Assembly (NCBI GenBank): GCA_021325115.1
Contig: JAJPHU010000174.1
Coordinates: 1-62,703, forward strand
Origin: Planctomycetota bacterium
GTDB lineage: Bacteria > Planctomycetota > Planctomycetia > Gemmatales > Gemmataceae
Length of the DNA stretch: 62,703 nt
Direction: 5' to 3'
Shown here: positions 33,382-41,806 of the stretch, piece by piece
Layout: the number at the start of each line of letters is the position of its first letter
Position numbering within the stretch: position 1 is the stretch's first letter
Notes under the pieces: generated by a model
What the model saw: the letters and a program-made list of their open reading frames with translations, nothing else
Told to the model about the DNA's origin: nothing
The model's database searches: none
Made by a program: the position numbers and the translations under genes

Positions 33382-33644
33382 TCCGAGCCACGAACGTAAG
33401 AGAACAGAGAAGAAGACCGCCCTGGGGAATAGGAGGGAAGAAGCCGATTCTTTTTCTGGCTCCCTATTCCCTCTATTCTGAGCCGTCTTCCTCACTCCCG
33501 TCGATTCTGCCGGCAGCATAATCGGTCCTCACCCAGACCATTTTCCCGGAATGGACCGCAAGATCCCATCTCTCCGCGTCCGATAGAAATGGTGCTGCGG
33601 AATGCAGCGCTTTTTCGCCGCTTGACGAATAAGTGAGGCCATTC

Positions 33645-34229
33645 ATGGGACGCTTCGTGCTGCGTGTGGGGATAGGGACCAGTTTGCTCGCTGCTCTGCT
33701 GACATGTGGTTGTCAGCATAATCGTTGCTGTTGCTCGAAGGGCTACGCTCCGGCCGCGGTGGCACAAGCCGTACCGCTCGCCTCGCCCTCGCGCCCACCC
33801 CTGGCGACGAGCACTCCTGCCCAAGCCAAGACCATCAGCCCGCCACCAGCTTCTTCGCCCGTTCCTACTGTCCATACCGCTGCTAAGCTGAATCCCGCCA
33901 GTCTCGAGCAGGATTCGCTGTCTTCCCGGACAGAAGCCTATTCGGAAGTGCAGGCACCGGTTTTGGAGCGCTTTGGGCATGATCCGAATTACCGCTGGCT
34001 GATGGGCACTCTGGATTATTCTCGAATTCAGGGAGCCTGGTTGTTGCGCTATGTTCCCTTTGAAGAAGACGATCGCTACGGCGGCTGTGTGACGCTGATG
34101 GGGATCGTATCGGAGAAAGTGCTTAAGCCAGGGCAAAACGTGCGTGTGGAAGGAGAATTGATAGATCCGGAAAGTCGACAATTGCGTCCGGCCTTTCAGG
34201 TGCGGAACATTCGTGTCCTCGGCTCGTGA
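33645..34229 (+). CDS. Hypothetical lipoprotein, 194 aa
   Basis: The N-terminus GIGTSLLAALLTCGC is a lipoprotein signal with likely lipidated C21. A run CCC at 27-29 and a Pro/Ala/Ser-rich stretch (about 40-90) follow. The C-terminal about 90 residues look folded (YRWLMGTLDYSRIQGAWLLRYVPF, YGGCVTLMGIVS, GQNVRVEGELIDPESRQLRPAFQVRNI) and resemble an OB-like beta domain. I do not know a named family for it. GTGAGG precedes the chosen ATG. It is followed by a strong terminator hairpin, so the unit ends here. Confidence 0.7.
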   Translation: MGRFVLRVGIGTSLLAALLTCGCQHNRCCCSKGYAPAAVAQAVPLASPSRPPLATSTPAQAKTISPPPASSPVPTVHTAAKLNPASLEQDSLSSRTEAYSEVQAPVLERFGHDPNYRWLMGTLDYSRIQGAWLLRYVPFEEDDRYGGCVTLMGIVSEKVLKPGQNVRVEGELIDPESRQLRPAFQVRNIRVLGS

Positions 34230-34261
34230 GATCACCTTGTCTACCCCCCTGTGAGCGGAAC

Positions 34262-34289
34262 ACCCCCAGGCCGGCGCCGGCCTGGGGGT
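34262..34289 (+). terminator. Perfect 28-bp palindrome followed by a T-rich stretch
   Basis: ACCCCCAGGCCGGC and its exact complement meet without a spacer (loop of about 4 on folding), followed by TTTCTGTTT. It lies 33 bases after the lipoprotein stop and probably ends that transcript. Confidence 0.8.
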
Positions 34290-34310
34290 TTCTGTTTGCA
34301 GGGATTTCTC

Positions 34311-34361
34311 GTCAGCTCGCTGCGCCGGCAAGCGATGGACTTGCCGGCGTAGCGGGCTGAC
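34311..34361. repeat. 22-bp inverted repeat
   Basis: Arms at 34311-34332 and 34340-34361 match with two mismatches around a 7-nt loop (core GCGCCGGCAAG). It belongs to the palindrome-rich intergenic stretch between the lipoprotein and the cysteine-rich gene. Confidence 0.75.
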
Positions 34362-34658
34362 AGAGGCCCCTGGACGGCCGAGAAAGCACGGCAATGCGCT
34401 GGATAGGCCGGTTTTTTGGGAAAGCTACTCAAGAGGGGCGGGCTTGCGAGCCGAAAGAAAGAAGCAGAATTCATCTGCCCGCCGCGCCGGCAAAGGCAAG
34501 TGGGGTTACGTAAGCGCCCCAAGAGGTTCCTTGGGCATGGCGGGCAGGTGGCAAACCAACCGAAAGGCGCGGGTCGCCGGCTCGGGCGGAGGGGATCGTT
34601 CCCTGCCGAATGGCGGTGGCCTTTTGCCGAAGTGAGGCTCCAACGGAGGATTACTCTC

Positions 34659-35294
34659 GTGAATGCTGCGTTTTTGCTAGTAACAACGGCGTGGTTCGCC
34701 GGGGCCGACCCGGCGCCAGCCACTACCCCCCATGCCGCTCCGCTGGCTGGGGCGGTGGCCAGCGCCCCTCTAGCGGGTGGGGCAGCCGGCGGCTGTTGCG
34801 GCAGCGGCGCCGGTTATGTTGATGGCTGCTGCGGCTGCTGTGATAGCTGCTGCAAACCGGGTTTATTGCAACGTCTACGTGCCCGAAGATGCTGTAACTG
34901 CTGCGAATGTTGCAATACCTGCTGCGACGGCGGCTATGCAGCCGGCGGTTGTGGTAGCAACGTCAGTAGCAGCTGCTGCGGCAACATCAGCTGCGGCTGT
35001 GGCTGCGGCTGTGAACCGTGCTGCTGCAAACCCAGCCTGTTGCAACGGCTCCGCGCTCGTCGTAATTGCTGCTGCTGCGATGGCGGCTATGATGGCTGCT
35101 GCGGCGGCTGCGGCACAGGTGTTGGCGGCGTCGGCGGTGCTACCGTCCCTCCGGCTGTAATGCCGAGCGGTGCGGAGCCGCTCAAGAACCTTCCCAAGGA
35201 AACTACCCCCAAGAAGAGTGGCACCGTTCAGTCCCACAGCCAAGGTCTGACGCCGGCCAGCTCTTCCAATGTCCTGGAAGCGAACCCTTTCTAA
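34659..35294 (+). CDS. Exported cysteine-rich protein with duplicated module
   Basis: 211 residues, started at GTG with CGGAGG upstream. A signal-like N-terminus (AAFLLVTTAWFAGADPAP) is followed by an Ala/Gly-rich stretch and then about 105 residues with roughly 33 cysteines, many in CC or CCC runs. Within this, a module CCKPGLLQRLRARRCCNCC is repeated as CCKPSLLQRLRARRNCCCC. The C-terminal about 60 residues are Pro/Ser/Thr-rich without cysteine. It probably forms a disulfide-crosslinked or metal-binding surface or wall component; planctomycete walls are rich in cystine proteins. No catalytic motif is seen. A terminator follows directly. Confidence 0.75.
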   Translation: MNAAFLLVTTAWFAGADPAPATTPHAAPLAGAVASAPLAGGAAGGCCGSGAGYVDGCCGCCDSCCKPGLLQRLRARRCCNCCECCNTCCDGGYAAGGCGSNVSSSCCGNISCGCGCGCEPCCCKPSLLQRLRARRNCCCCDGGYDGCCGGCGTGVGGVGGATVPPAVMPSGAEPLKNLPKETTPKKSGTVQSHSQGLTPASSSNVLEANPF

Positions 35295-35325
35295 TTGCCC
35301 ACCCCTCCGCGTAAATGCTCCTCCG

Positions 35326-35366
35326 GCCCCGTGACGACACCCCAACGTCACGGGGCATTTTAGTTT
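35326..35366 (+). terminator. Rho-independent terminator after the cysteine-rich gene
   Basis: An 11-bp perfect stem (GCCCCGTGACG, complement at 35346-35356) with a 9-nt loop is followed by ATTTTAGTTT. Confidence 0.85.
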
Positions 35367-35450
35367 AGTAAATCTAAAAATAAAAAGAGTAAGGGAATTA
35401 GAGATAGAGAAAAACTTTTTCTCTACCTCCAATTCCCTTACCCCCTACTT

Positions 35451-37424
35451 TTAATGCGACGACTTCGTCTCGGGAGCGTCCGAGTAGATGCGTGTCGCTT
35501 CCATCTTGATGACCGGCTCGGTCAGGTTGGTGCTGGTCATCTGAATCTTGAAGCGCACGATGCCTTGATCAGTCGCTTTGACGTTGATGCGGAAGACTGC
35601 ATCAGCCCGAGGCGCCAGTTTCTCGATTGGTTCAAAAACAATTAGCTTGCCCTCTTCATGGAAACGCACCGGACCTGTAGCGCTTTTGAACTCCATTTTA
35701 TCCGGTATAGTGGCTGCCAACTTAATATTGGTCTCCACTTTGGAGCCTGTGTTACTGATGCGCACCTCATACGAAGTTTCACTATTCACCTCGATCGGAT
35801 CTTCGGTATCTACCATCTCCAACATCAGGGCCGACAATCCCTCGATGCGCGTGGCCAGCTCGGATTCGGCGCTCAGGTTGTGGGCGCCGACGGCGCTGAC
35901 CTTGTGTTTGAATTCGCCGGGATTGACGGCCTGGACCTCCAGCTTGACCTCGCGTGCTTCACCCGGCTTGATGTCGCCGAGGAACCAAGACACCGTATGC
36001 GCCGAGAAATCGTGGCGTCCGCCATCGCTGGCAGCCAAGACTTTGAAACCTTCAGGCACCACGTCGCTGAGAGTCACGTTGGTCGCCGGTGCATCGCCGG
36101 GATTGCAGACCTTGAGTGTATACAGCGCCTTGCGGCCGAGATAACGCAGCCCCGGCCCGGCCAACTGTAGTTCCAGGCGTGGCATGGTGACGCTGACTTG
36201 CGCCGCCTCCTGGGCGCGCAGACCGCCATCGGCTTCGGCAGCCACTTCGCACTTTTGTGTTCCGCCTTTCTTGGCTATGCACATGACCGTGACAGTACGC
36301 GTCTCGCCGGCTGCCAGGTTGCCGATATCGAAATCGATTTTGTTGCCGCGTGGGCACTCTAACCCTTCACTCAGATTAGCGTGAATCTTGACCTGATCGG
36401 CTGAACCGTCGCCGGGATTGGTCACTTCTAACTGGAAAGCAGCCGTTTCACCGAGCAACAGCTTTGACGGCCCCTGCGCTTTGAGCGCCAGCTTCGGCTC
36501 GCGAACCTTGATGTGCAGGACCGCAGAGCCGGTGAACGTCACCCATGCTTGCGGCGAAGCATCGCCCTTGCGTTCGGCCAACAGTTTCAGGCGCAGGACT
36601 TTTTCCTCCTTGGGCTGCAAAGCACCCAGTTCCCAAACCAAGACATTGCCCTCGGCGACGGCCTTCGGCTCGGTATCGCCGCAAGACAGATTAGCCGGGA
36701 TGCGCACGCGGACCATGACTTGCTGGACGGGAATAGTGCAGATGTTACGGACCACCAAGCTGTAAACGTTGGGCTGGTTGACTTTGGCTGCGGTGGGCCC
36801 GATCCATTGCAAACTGACGGCCGGCTCCTGATGATTGCCCATGTCTTCGGCAGCCAAGGGTGATTGCAGCACGCGCTCTTCATTGGGGTCGGCCGGCTGC
36901 CCACTTGGCTCGGTCGAGCCGCCTAGCGGCGGAAGAGTGGTTCCGCCCGGAATGTTGCCCAGAGGTTGCGGCGCCGTACCCGGTCCAGCCCCATATCCGG
37001 CCGGTCCCTGGATTTGTCCTTCCATCGGCAGTTGCGATCCGGACGGCACGGGCGGCTGATTGGGCATATTGGGATAACCCGCCGGTCCTGCAGGGAGTTG
37101 TTCCATCGCCGCGCCAGGCGTCGGCGCTTTGGGGGATGGAGAGCCAGACGGCGGCAGGATAGATGTGCCCGGATACGGGTCGGCGCTTATCGGAGTCGAG
37201 GGAGTCGTGCCAGGCAGGGAGGTGGGAGAGTTGGACGACCGTGGCCGGAGAGGCATTTCGCCCGGAGGAGCGGCTCCTCTTCCTGATCCTGAACTGTTGG
37301 GCTCCGCCGATAGATCATCGGCCGAAGGCAGCCTGTCCGCCGGCGGAGCGCCCGCCAGGGCAGCCCAGCCGATCAGGCAAGCTGTGAGCAAAGCCATCGC
37401 GGAGATGGCAAGAATACGCTTCAT
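35451..37424 (-). CDS. Exported protein with repeated DUF11-type domains
   Basis: 657 residues. The signal peptide (about 1-25: ILAISAMALLTACLIGWAALAGA) is followed by a Pro/Gly/Ser-rich region of about 170 residues, then four or more Ig-like beta domains of the DUF11/conserved-repeat kind. Markers are QPNVYSLVVRNICTIPVQQVMVRVRIPANL, ETAAFQLEVTNPGDGSADQVKIHANLSEGL, KALYTLKVCNPGDAPATNVTLSDVVPEGF and SETSYEVRISNTGSKVETNIKLAATIPDKM. Such proteins are usually surface or cell-envelope structural proteins. I start at MKRILAIS, with GAGGTATAGGG just upstream. It is a single gene, convergent with the cysteine-rich protein gene. Confidence 0.82.
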   Translation of the reverse strand: MKRILAISAMALLTACLIGWAALAGAPPADRLPSADDLSAEPNSSGSGRGAAPPGEMPLRPRSSNSPTSLPGTTPSTPISADPYPGTSILPPSGSPSPKAPTPGAAMEQLPAGPAGYPNMPNQPPVPSGSQLPMEGQIQGPAGYGAGPGTAPQPLGNIPGGTTLPPLGGSTEPSGQPADPNEERVLQSPLAAEDMGNHQEPAVSLQWIGPTAAKVNQPNVYSLVVRNICTIPVQQVMVRVRIPANLSCGDTEPKAVAEGNVLVWELGALQPKEEKVLRLKLLAERKGDASPQAWVTFTGSAVLHIKVREPKLALKAQGPSKLLLGETAAFQLEVTNPGDGSADQVKIHANLSEGLECPRGNKIDFDIGNLAAGETRTVTVMCIAKKGGTQKCEVAAEADGGLRAQEAAQVSVTMPRLELQLAGPGLRYLGRKALYTLKVCNPGDAPATNVTLSDVVPEGFKVLAASDGGRHDFSAHTVSWFLGDIKPGEAREVKLEVQAVNPGEFKHKVSAVGAHNLSAESELATRIEGLSALMLEMVDTEDPIEVNSETSYEVRISNTGSKVETNIKLAATIPDKMEFKSATGPVRFHEEGKLIVFEPIEKLAPRADAVFRINVKATDQGIVRFKIQMTSTNLTEPVIKMEATRIYSDAPETKSSH

Positions 37425-37789
37425 CCCTATACCTCCCCCCCTTGGGATAAACAAGGTCCCCCCAATGGACGCCAGCCCCCAGGCTGATAAGTGTAGTCCT
37501 TTGTGAAGGGCGGAAATATAGCGAGGAGATTTTTCCAGTCAAGAGAAGTTTTTCATAGGGGTCTGCCGCTGGATTTTGGCAAACGGAGTTGCGTCCTTTG
37601 GGCGAGCGGGGTTGCGTTGGCACCTCGAACAGGCTTTCTCACTCCCTCCCCCACAAGGAGGCAAGCAAAAAAACGCTCGTATGTAAGCCTTCCTACACCC
37701 TAAAATCGTGCGGCCCACCCTTTTCACAGGGTAGGTTCTGCGCCCTTCCTAACAGTCCCCTCAGAGGAACGGCGCTGTCGAGAGATTGC
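37425..37789. other. Intergenic region, 365 nt
   Basis: No gene seen. GGGCGAGCGGGGTTGCGTTGG at about 37597-37616 matches the arm of the palindromes at 5884-5953 and 42525-42594, and CTCCCTCCCCCACAAGGAGG at about 37641-37660 resembles part of the 140-nt repeats. These are probably degenerate half-elements. Confidence 0.45.
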
Positions 37790-39151
37790 TTAACTGACAC
37801 TGCGCAACACCAGAAAGATGCGAAGGGCGCCGGTACGGCCCGGCTTTCGTCCTTCCAGAAAATGCTTGATCTCCTCGGAGCCGGCAGAAGGGCGAGCGGG
37901 ATTGTAGGTCAGAACAAGAGCAACCTGCTCGGAAGGTTTCGCCTCTGCTTTGCCGGGTTCGGGCTGCGGCGGCTCCCCCTGTCTGGCCCAAGTTTGCCCG
38001 ACCGGGTGTGCGGTCGCCTCGGAAAGGGAGGAGCGTGGATCTGCGCCCAACGGTCCTGTGACACTGGGGGCCATGGGGATAGGATCGACGCCCAGGAGCG
38101 TGGCCAACTCCTTGCGAGCCCCCGCAGTCAGGCGCGTCAGCACCAAATAATCGATCTGCGCATCGACATTTTTTTTATCAGCCGTGCTCTTGCGGTCTTC
38201 CGCGCCAATTTGCTGCACGAAGCGGGTTAGTTCCTCTGGCGTTATATTTTCCATATAGAGGACATAGTTAGTCCTCCATCTCAGCTTGATCCGCTCCTGG
38301 GCCTGCTTGTCAATGAGAAGGCCGATGTGTAACGCTCGGGCGGCATTCTGAACGCGATCAAACGCTTTTGCGCCGTTTGGGCATGGCAATTCCAGGTGAA
38401 AAACGCTGTCTTTTCGCAGCTCATCGAGGAGCTTCCTGCGCGCGGACACGCGGTCGAGCTCGCTGATCTTAACCACCACCGGCAGAAGGTCCGGCACCCG
38501 ATCAAGCGAGAACATCTCCGGACGGTTGGCCAGGACCGTCTCCTCCTTCGGAGGCGGCGGCTTATCCGCAGGGCTGACTTTGGGTTGGTTACGGTGCTGC
38601 TTTCCGCTTTCTGCCTTCCGCTTTTCGCCTTCGGCCTGTTGGGGCTTGCGATCTGCTATCCTCTCGTCGCTTTTCGGTGTCTGCGGTTCTCTTTCCGCTG
38701 TTGGGGTCGGCGGAGAGGGGAGAGGAGAGAGGGGAGAGGGGTTAGACAGCTCCGGTTGTTTGTGGGCCATTTCCGTTTTTGCCGACTGATCCAGGGAAAC
38801 GGCAAAATAGAAATAAGAGGCGACGCCAAGAGCCAAGAGCACCGCTGCCGCGACGGCCCAAGAGGCGACTGGCCTTATCCACATGCTTGTCGAGGCCGCT
38901 TTGACAAGGCGGCGCCGGCCCGTAGTCAGGTTGCGCGCGGTGATGGTATGGAGCACAGGTTCCGTCAAATCGGTCGGCAAAGGCGGACGGGGCAGGTGGC
39001 GCAAAGCATGAGCGTCTGCTTTCAATTGCTGGAACAGTTGACGGGCCTCCGCCGAACGATGCAGCAAGCGGACGACAAGCCGGCGCTGACGGCTGCTCAA
39101 CTCGCCATCGACGTAGGCGGTCAACAGTCGACAATACCTATCCGGGAGCAT
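37790..39151 (-). CDS. Probable membrane anti-sigma factor
   Basis: 453 residues, translated right after the ECF sigma gene (its ATG is 7 bases past the sigma stop; AAGGAG lies in the sigma 3' end). The N-terminal 50 residues (RLLTAYVDGELSSRQRRLVVRLL) resemble the zinc-less anti-sigma domain, with YVDGELS typical. A membrane helix is at 95-118. A Pro/Lys/Glu-rich linker (about 120-210) follows, partly encoded by GGAAAGC-type units, then an extracytoplasmic domain without a known name (LLPVVVKISELD, NYVLYMENITPEELTRFVQQIG). It presumably holds the sigma factor at the membrane until a signal reaches the outer domain. Confidence 0.72.
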   Translation of the reverse strand: MLPDRYCRLLTAYVDGELSSRQRRLVVRLLHRSAEARQLFQQLKADAHALRHLPRPPLPTDLTEPVLHTITARNLTTGRRRLVKAASTSMWIRPVASWAVAAAVLLALGVASYFYFAVSLDQSAKTEMAHKQPELSNPSPLSPLPSPPTPTAEREPQTPKSDERIADRKPQQAEGEKRKAESGKQHRNQPKVSPADKPPPPKEETVLANRPEMFSLDRVPDLLPVVVKISELDRVSARRKLLDELRKDSVFHLELPCPNGAKAFDRVQNAARALHIGLLIDKQAQERIKLRWRTNYVLYMENITPEELTRFVQQIGAEDRKSTADKKNVDAQIDYLVLTRLTAGARKELATLLGVDPIPMAPSVTGPLGADPRSSLSEATAHPVGQTWARQGEPPQPEPGKAEAKPSEQVALVLTYNPARPSAGSEEIKHFLEGRKPGRTGALRIFLVLRSVS

Positions 39152-39158
39152 GAACGGC

Positions 39159-39728
39159 TTACTCCTTCTGTTCGCTCTTTTCCAACAATTCACGCAACTC
39201 CAGCCGCGCCCGGTGCAAGCGGCTGCGAATGGTCCCGATGGGCACTTGCAAGATCTCGGCCATCGTCTCGTATTTCTGTCCTTCTATCTCCTTCAGGACC
39301 AGGACAGCTCGATGTTCTGGCGACAAGCGCGCCAGCGCCTGGCGGACCCGCATTTGCTGCTCGGCCTGCTCCAGGGCGTGTTCGGGCCGGCTCGCTGCAG
39401 AGGGATCGAGCGGTTCCAGGGCGTACTCGCCGTTGTTCTGCGTCTCCAGGTGCACCAGGGCACGGTGCTTCCGCTTGAAGCTGATGGCCGTATTGACGGC
39501 GATGCGATACAGCCAGGTGAAAAACCGCGAGTCGCCCTTGAATCCATCTAGCGATTGGTAAGCGTTGAGGAATGCTTCCTGGACCACATCCTGGGCATCC
39601 TCGGCGTTCTCAACCAAGCGATAGACGCTATGGTAGAGACGCTCCTGATAGCGGCGCACCAGCACCCCAAAGGCAGCCGTGTTGCCTTGCAAACACTCTG
39701 CAATGAGGCGTTGGTCGTCGGCACTCAC
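39159..39728 (-). CDS. ECF RNA polymerase sigma factor
   Basis: 189 residues, sigma-70 region 2 and region 4 only. Region 2 shows DAQDVVQEAFLNAYQSLDGFKGDSRFFTWLYRIAVNTAI, the core polymerase-binding and -10 part. Region 4 shows LSPEHRAVLVLKEIEGQKYETMAEILQVPIGTIRSRLHRAR, the helix-turn-helix for the -35 element. It is RpoE-like in its pattern. It is followed directly by the membrane anti-sigma gene, so the two form a signalling pair. ECF factors often activate their own promoter; no matching site was pinned down. Confidence 0.92.
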   Translation of the reverse strand: MSADDQRLIAECLQGNTAAFGVLVRRYQERLYHSVYRLVENAEDAQDVVQEAFLNAYQSLDGFKGDSRFFTWLYRIAVNTAISFKRKHRALVHLETQNNGEYALEPLDPSAASRPEHALEQAEQQMRVRQALARLSPEHRAVLVLKEIEGQKYETMAEILQVPIGTIRSRLHRARLELRELLEKSEQKE

Positions 39729-39933
39729 GGTTCTCTACCGCCTATTGGACGTGAGCGGCGCCGCAGAAGTTCCCAAAAGAGCGATCATCACCCTGTGGCG
39801 CGGGCAAGAAATACCTTTGCCGGCGTGACAGGCTGGTGACGTTTATGATGGCACATCTGCATCGACCTGTCAAAGAGAACCTGCTATATAGCCCCCGGTC
39901 TGCCGGGGAATATATGCCTCAAAGGAGGATGGG

Positions 39934-41595
39934 ATGCCCTTCTGGGAAAAACTCGCCGAAGGACTGATTGTGATTCTCGCAGCCATGCTCGCCGTTGTCA
40001 TGGCTCGACCTTATGCCGGCGGCTGGAACGATGGCAGCCGTTTGGCCACGGTCGAATCGCTGGTTGATCGGCATACCTGGATCATCGACCACTCGATTTT
40101 CGTGCAACCTCAGGGGGCGAATGCCCCCCGCTCGGGGGCTGCTCCCTTGCCCTACTCTCCGCAAGACAAAAATTTGCTCGAACATGGCACGCAAGACAAG
40201 CTCTTCATCGATGGCCATTTTTATTCCGATAAATCGCCCGTGCCTGCCGTGCTGATGGCCGGCTGTTATCAGCTGTGGCAGTGGATAACCGGCCAGACGG
40301 CCTCCAGGCATCCGGATCGCTTTTGCCGGGCCATGACAATCGCTTCATCCGGAATGGCTTACATCGTGGCTGTTTGGTGCCTCTATCGCCTGGGCCAGCG
40401 CCTGCGTTTGTCGTTGGCCTCGCGGCTGCTTCTGACCCTCAGTTTCGCGCTGGCTACGGTTGCCCTGCCCTACGCTCGTCAGGTCAATAATCACATCCTC
40501 CTGTTGGCTGTTGTCTCGGCGTTGGCGCTGGGAATAGCGAACCTATGTCCAGAAGCACGACAAGGACAAATCGGCTGGCGGCGCTTTGCGGCTCTGGGCT
40601 TCCTTGCCGGACTGGGCTACACGATCGACCTGGGTGCCGGTCCCGTGGTCCTGTTTTGCACATTTCTATTGATCTTGTGCTGTTCGTTTAGCCGCCAACC
40701 GAAGGCGAGCACTCCTCTCCAACTCGCGGCTAAACAAACTGCTCTTTTCGTATTGGCAGCCTTGCCCTGGTTGATTTTGCATCATGTGCTCAACTACGCC
40801 ATCGGGGGTTCGTTCAAGCCAGCCAACGCCCATCCAGAATATTTTCGTTGGCCCGGTTCGCCCTTTGCCCCGGAGAACCTGACTGGAAATTGGATTCACC
40901 CCAATATCGGATCGTTTCTACTTTACGCAGCGAGCATGTTGGCGGGCAAACGCGGTTTCCTCGGCCACAATGTGCCTTTGTTCCTGACGATACCTACTTT
41001 GTGTATCTTATTACGCCGTCATCGGGACATACGGCACGAGGTATTGTGGGCGCTCGGCTGCTGTGCTGGCACCTGGCTGCTGTATGCCGCCACGTCGAAT
41101 AATTCTTCGGGACAATGTTGTACGATCCGCTGGTTTGTGCCGCTGTTGGCCCCGGCCTATTTCGTTCTGGCGTTGTTATTGCGACATTACCCGCACTACC
41201 GCCTCGATTTGCTGATCCTGAGCGGCTGGGGAATGCTTCTCGTTGTATGGATGCGCGAGGGTCCGTGGCTGGGCGGCAGGGTTCCATTCTTCTGGCCGAT
41301 TCAAGCAGCTGCCTTGGGCAGTTGGGGCTTATGCCATTACCTGCGCCGCCGGAACGTCCCGGACTCAGGACTTCAACTTTCGCCGTGTCGAACGCCGCGC
41401 CGGTTCCGGCAGGTCGCCGTCCACAAATCCTTAGCTAGGGCTTGTTCTCTTCGCTCACGCAGGCGTTCCTTCATTCGTTCGATGACGGCTGGCATTTCCA
41501 CCTGCGTCACCGCACTGATCGGCGCTAACGGCAACGTACCCAAGCCGCCCGATAAGACCGTCTCCACCGGCAGCTGCCAGACACGGATCACCTGA
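39934..41595 (+). CDS. Polytopic membrane protein with an overprinted C-terminus
   Basis: 553 residues with about ten hydrophobic helices and an outer loop near the N-terminus (QDKLFIDGHFYSDKSPVPA). The layout (N-terminal helix, acidic-rich first loop, many helices) resembles GT-C type glycosyltransferases, but no catalytic motif is certain. Residues about 61-72 (GANAPRSGAA) look inserted and are encoded by a C/G palindrome. From about residue 480 on, the sequence turns Arg-rich and runs antisense through a decayed Rpn-type gene, so the native C-terminus was probably lost or replaced. AAAGGAGG precedes the start. Confidence 0.7.
   Translation: MPFWEKLAEGLIVILAAMLAVVMARPYAGGWNDGSRLATVESLVDRHTWIIDHSIFVQPQGANAPRSGAAPLPYSPQDKNLLEHGTQDKLFIDGHFYSDKSPVPAVLMAGCYQLWQWITGQTASRHPDRFCRAMTIASSGMAYIVAVWCLYRLGQRLRLSLASRLLLTLSFALATVALPYARQVNNHILLLAVVSALALGIANLCPEARQGQIGWRRFAALGFLAGLGYTIDLGAGPVVLFCTFLLILCCSFSRQPKASTPLQLAAKQTALFVLAALPWLILHHVLNYAIGGSFKPANAHPEYFRWPGSPFAPENLTGNWIHPNIGSFLLYAASMLAGKRGFLGHNVPLFLTIPTLCILLRRHRDIRHEVLWALGCCAGTWLLYAATSNNSSGQCCTIRWFVPLLAPAYFVLALLLRHYPHYRLDLLILSGWGMLLVVWMREGPWLGGRVPFFWPIQAAALGSWGLCHYLRRRNVPDSGLQLSPCRTPRRFRQVAVHKSLARACSLRSRRRSFIRSMTAGISTCVTALIGANGNVPKPPDKTVSTGSCQTRIT
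40111..40140. repeat. Short G/C palindrome inside the membrane protein gene
   Basis: GGGGGCGAATGCCCCC followed by GCTCGGGGGC gives two alternative hairpins that share the middle CCCCC arm. In frame it encodes GANAPRSGA. Confidence 0.5.
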
Positions 41596-41710
41596 TACTT
41601 GAACCGCAAATACGGCAACTCATCCGCGAACTGCCTCTCGTATACTCCGGCCAATCATCCGGCGATTGTTCCAAGAATCTCTTGAGTGTGGCATCGAATG
41701 GTTTGGACAT
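41373..41710 (-). pseudogene. Rpn/PD-(D/E)XK-type nuclease gene with internal deletion
   Basis: The minus strand starts MSKPFDATLKRFLEQSPDDWP, then in another frame continues GVYERQFADELPYLRFKYQV, IRVWQLPVETVLSGGLGTLPLAPIS and AVIERMKERLRERREQA. Both parts resemble one family of planctomycete Rpn-like recombination-promoting nuclease/putative transposase proteins, whose two parts are normally separated by roughly 90-100 residues. The central part with the catalytic residues is missing and the frame is broken at the join, so it is non-functional. It overlaps the 3' end of the membrane protein gene on the other strand. Confidence 0.6.
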
Positions 41711-41806
41711 GAGAACTCCCGCCCTCGCTCCCCTTGTAGCTGCTACGCAACATCCGTATACTAATGTTTTTGGCAATCCCTCGCCACAGGAAGAGCGGCC
41801 TTGGTT

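Larger units (their letters stand above)
34230..34658. other. Intergenic region, 429 nt, with terminator and palindrome
   Basis: Apart from the two hairpins listed separately, I see no gene. An in-frame extension of the cysteine-rich gene upstream to 34416 is open but has no ribosome site and no signal peptide. Confidence 0.4.

Noticed and set aside
34262..34361. Two adjacent palindromes as a CRISPR-like array
   Set aside because: The two units differ in sequence and there are no regular spacers or cas genes.
34875..35432. Alanine-rich antisense ORF over the cysteine-rich gene
   Set aside because: Poly-Ala arises from reading TGC/GGC repeats in another frame. It lacks a start context, and the terminator orientation fits the plus-strand gene.
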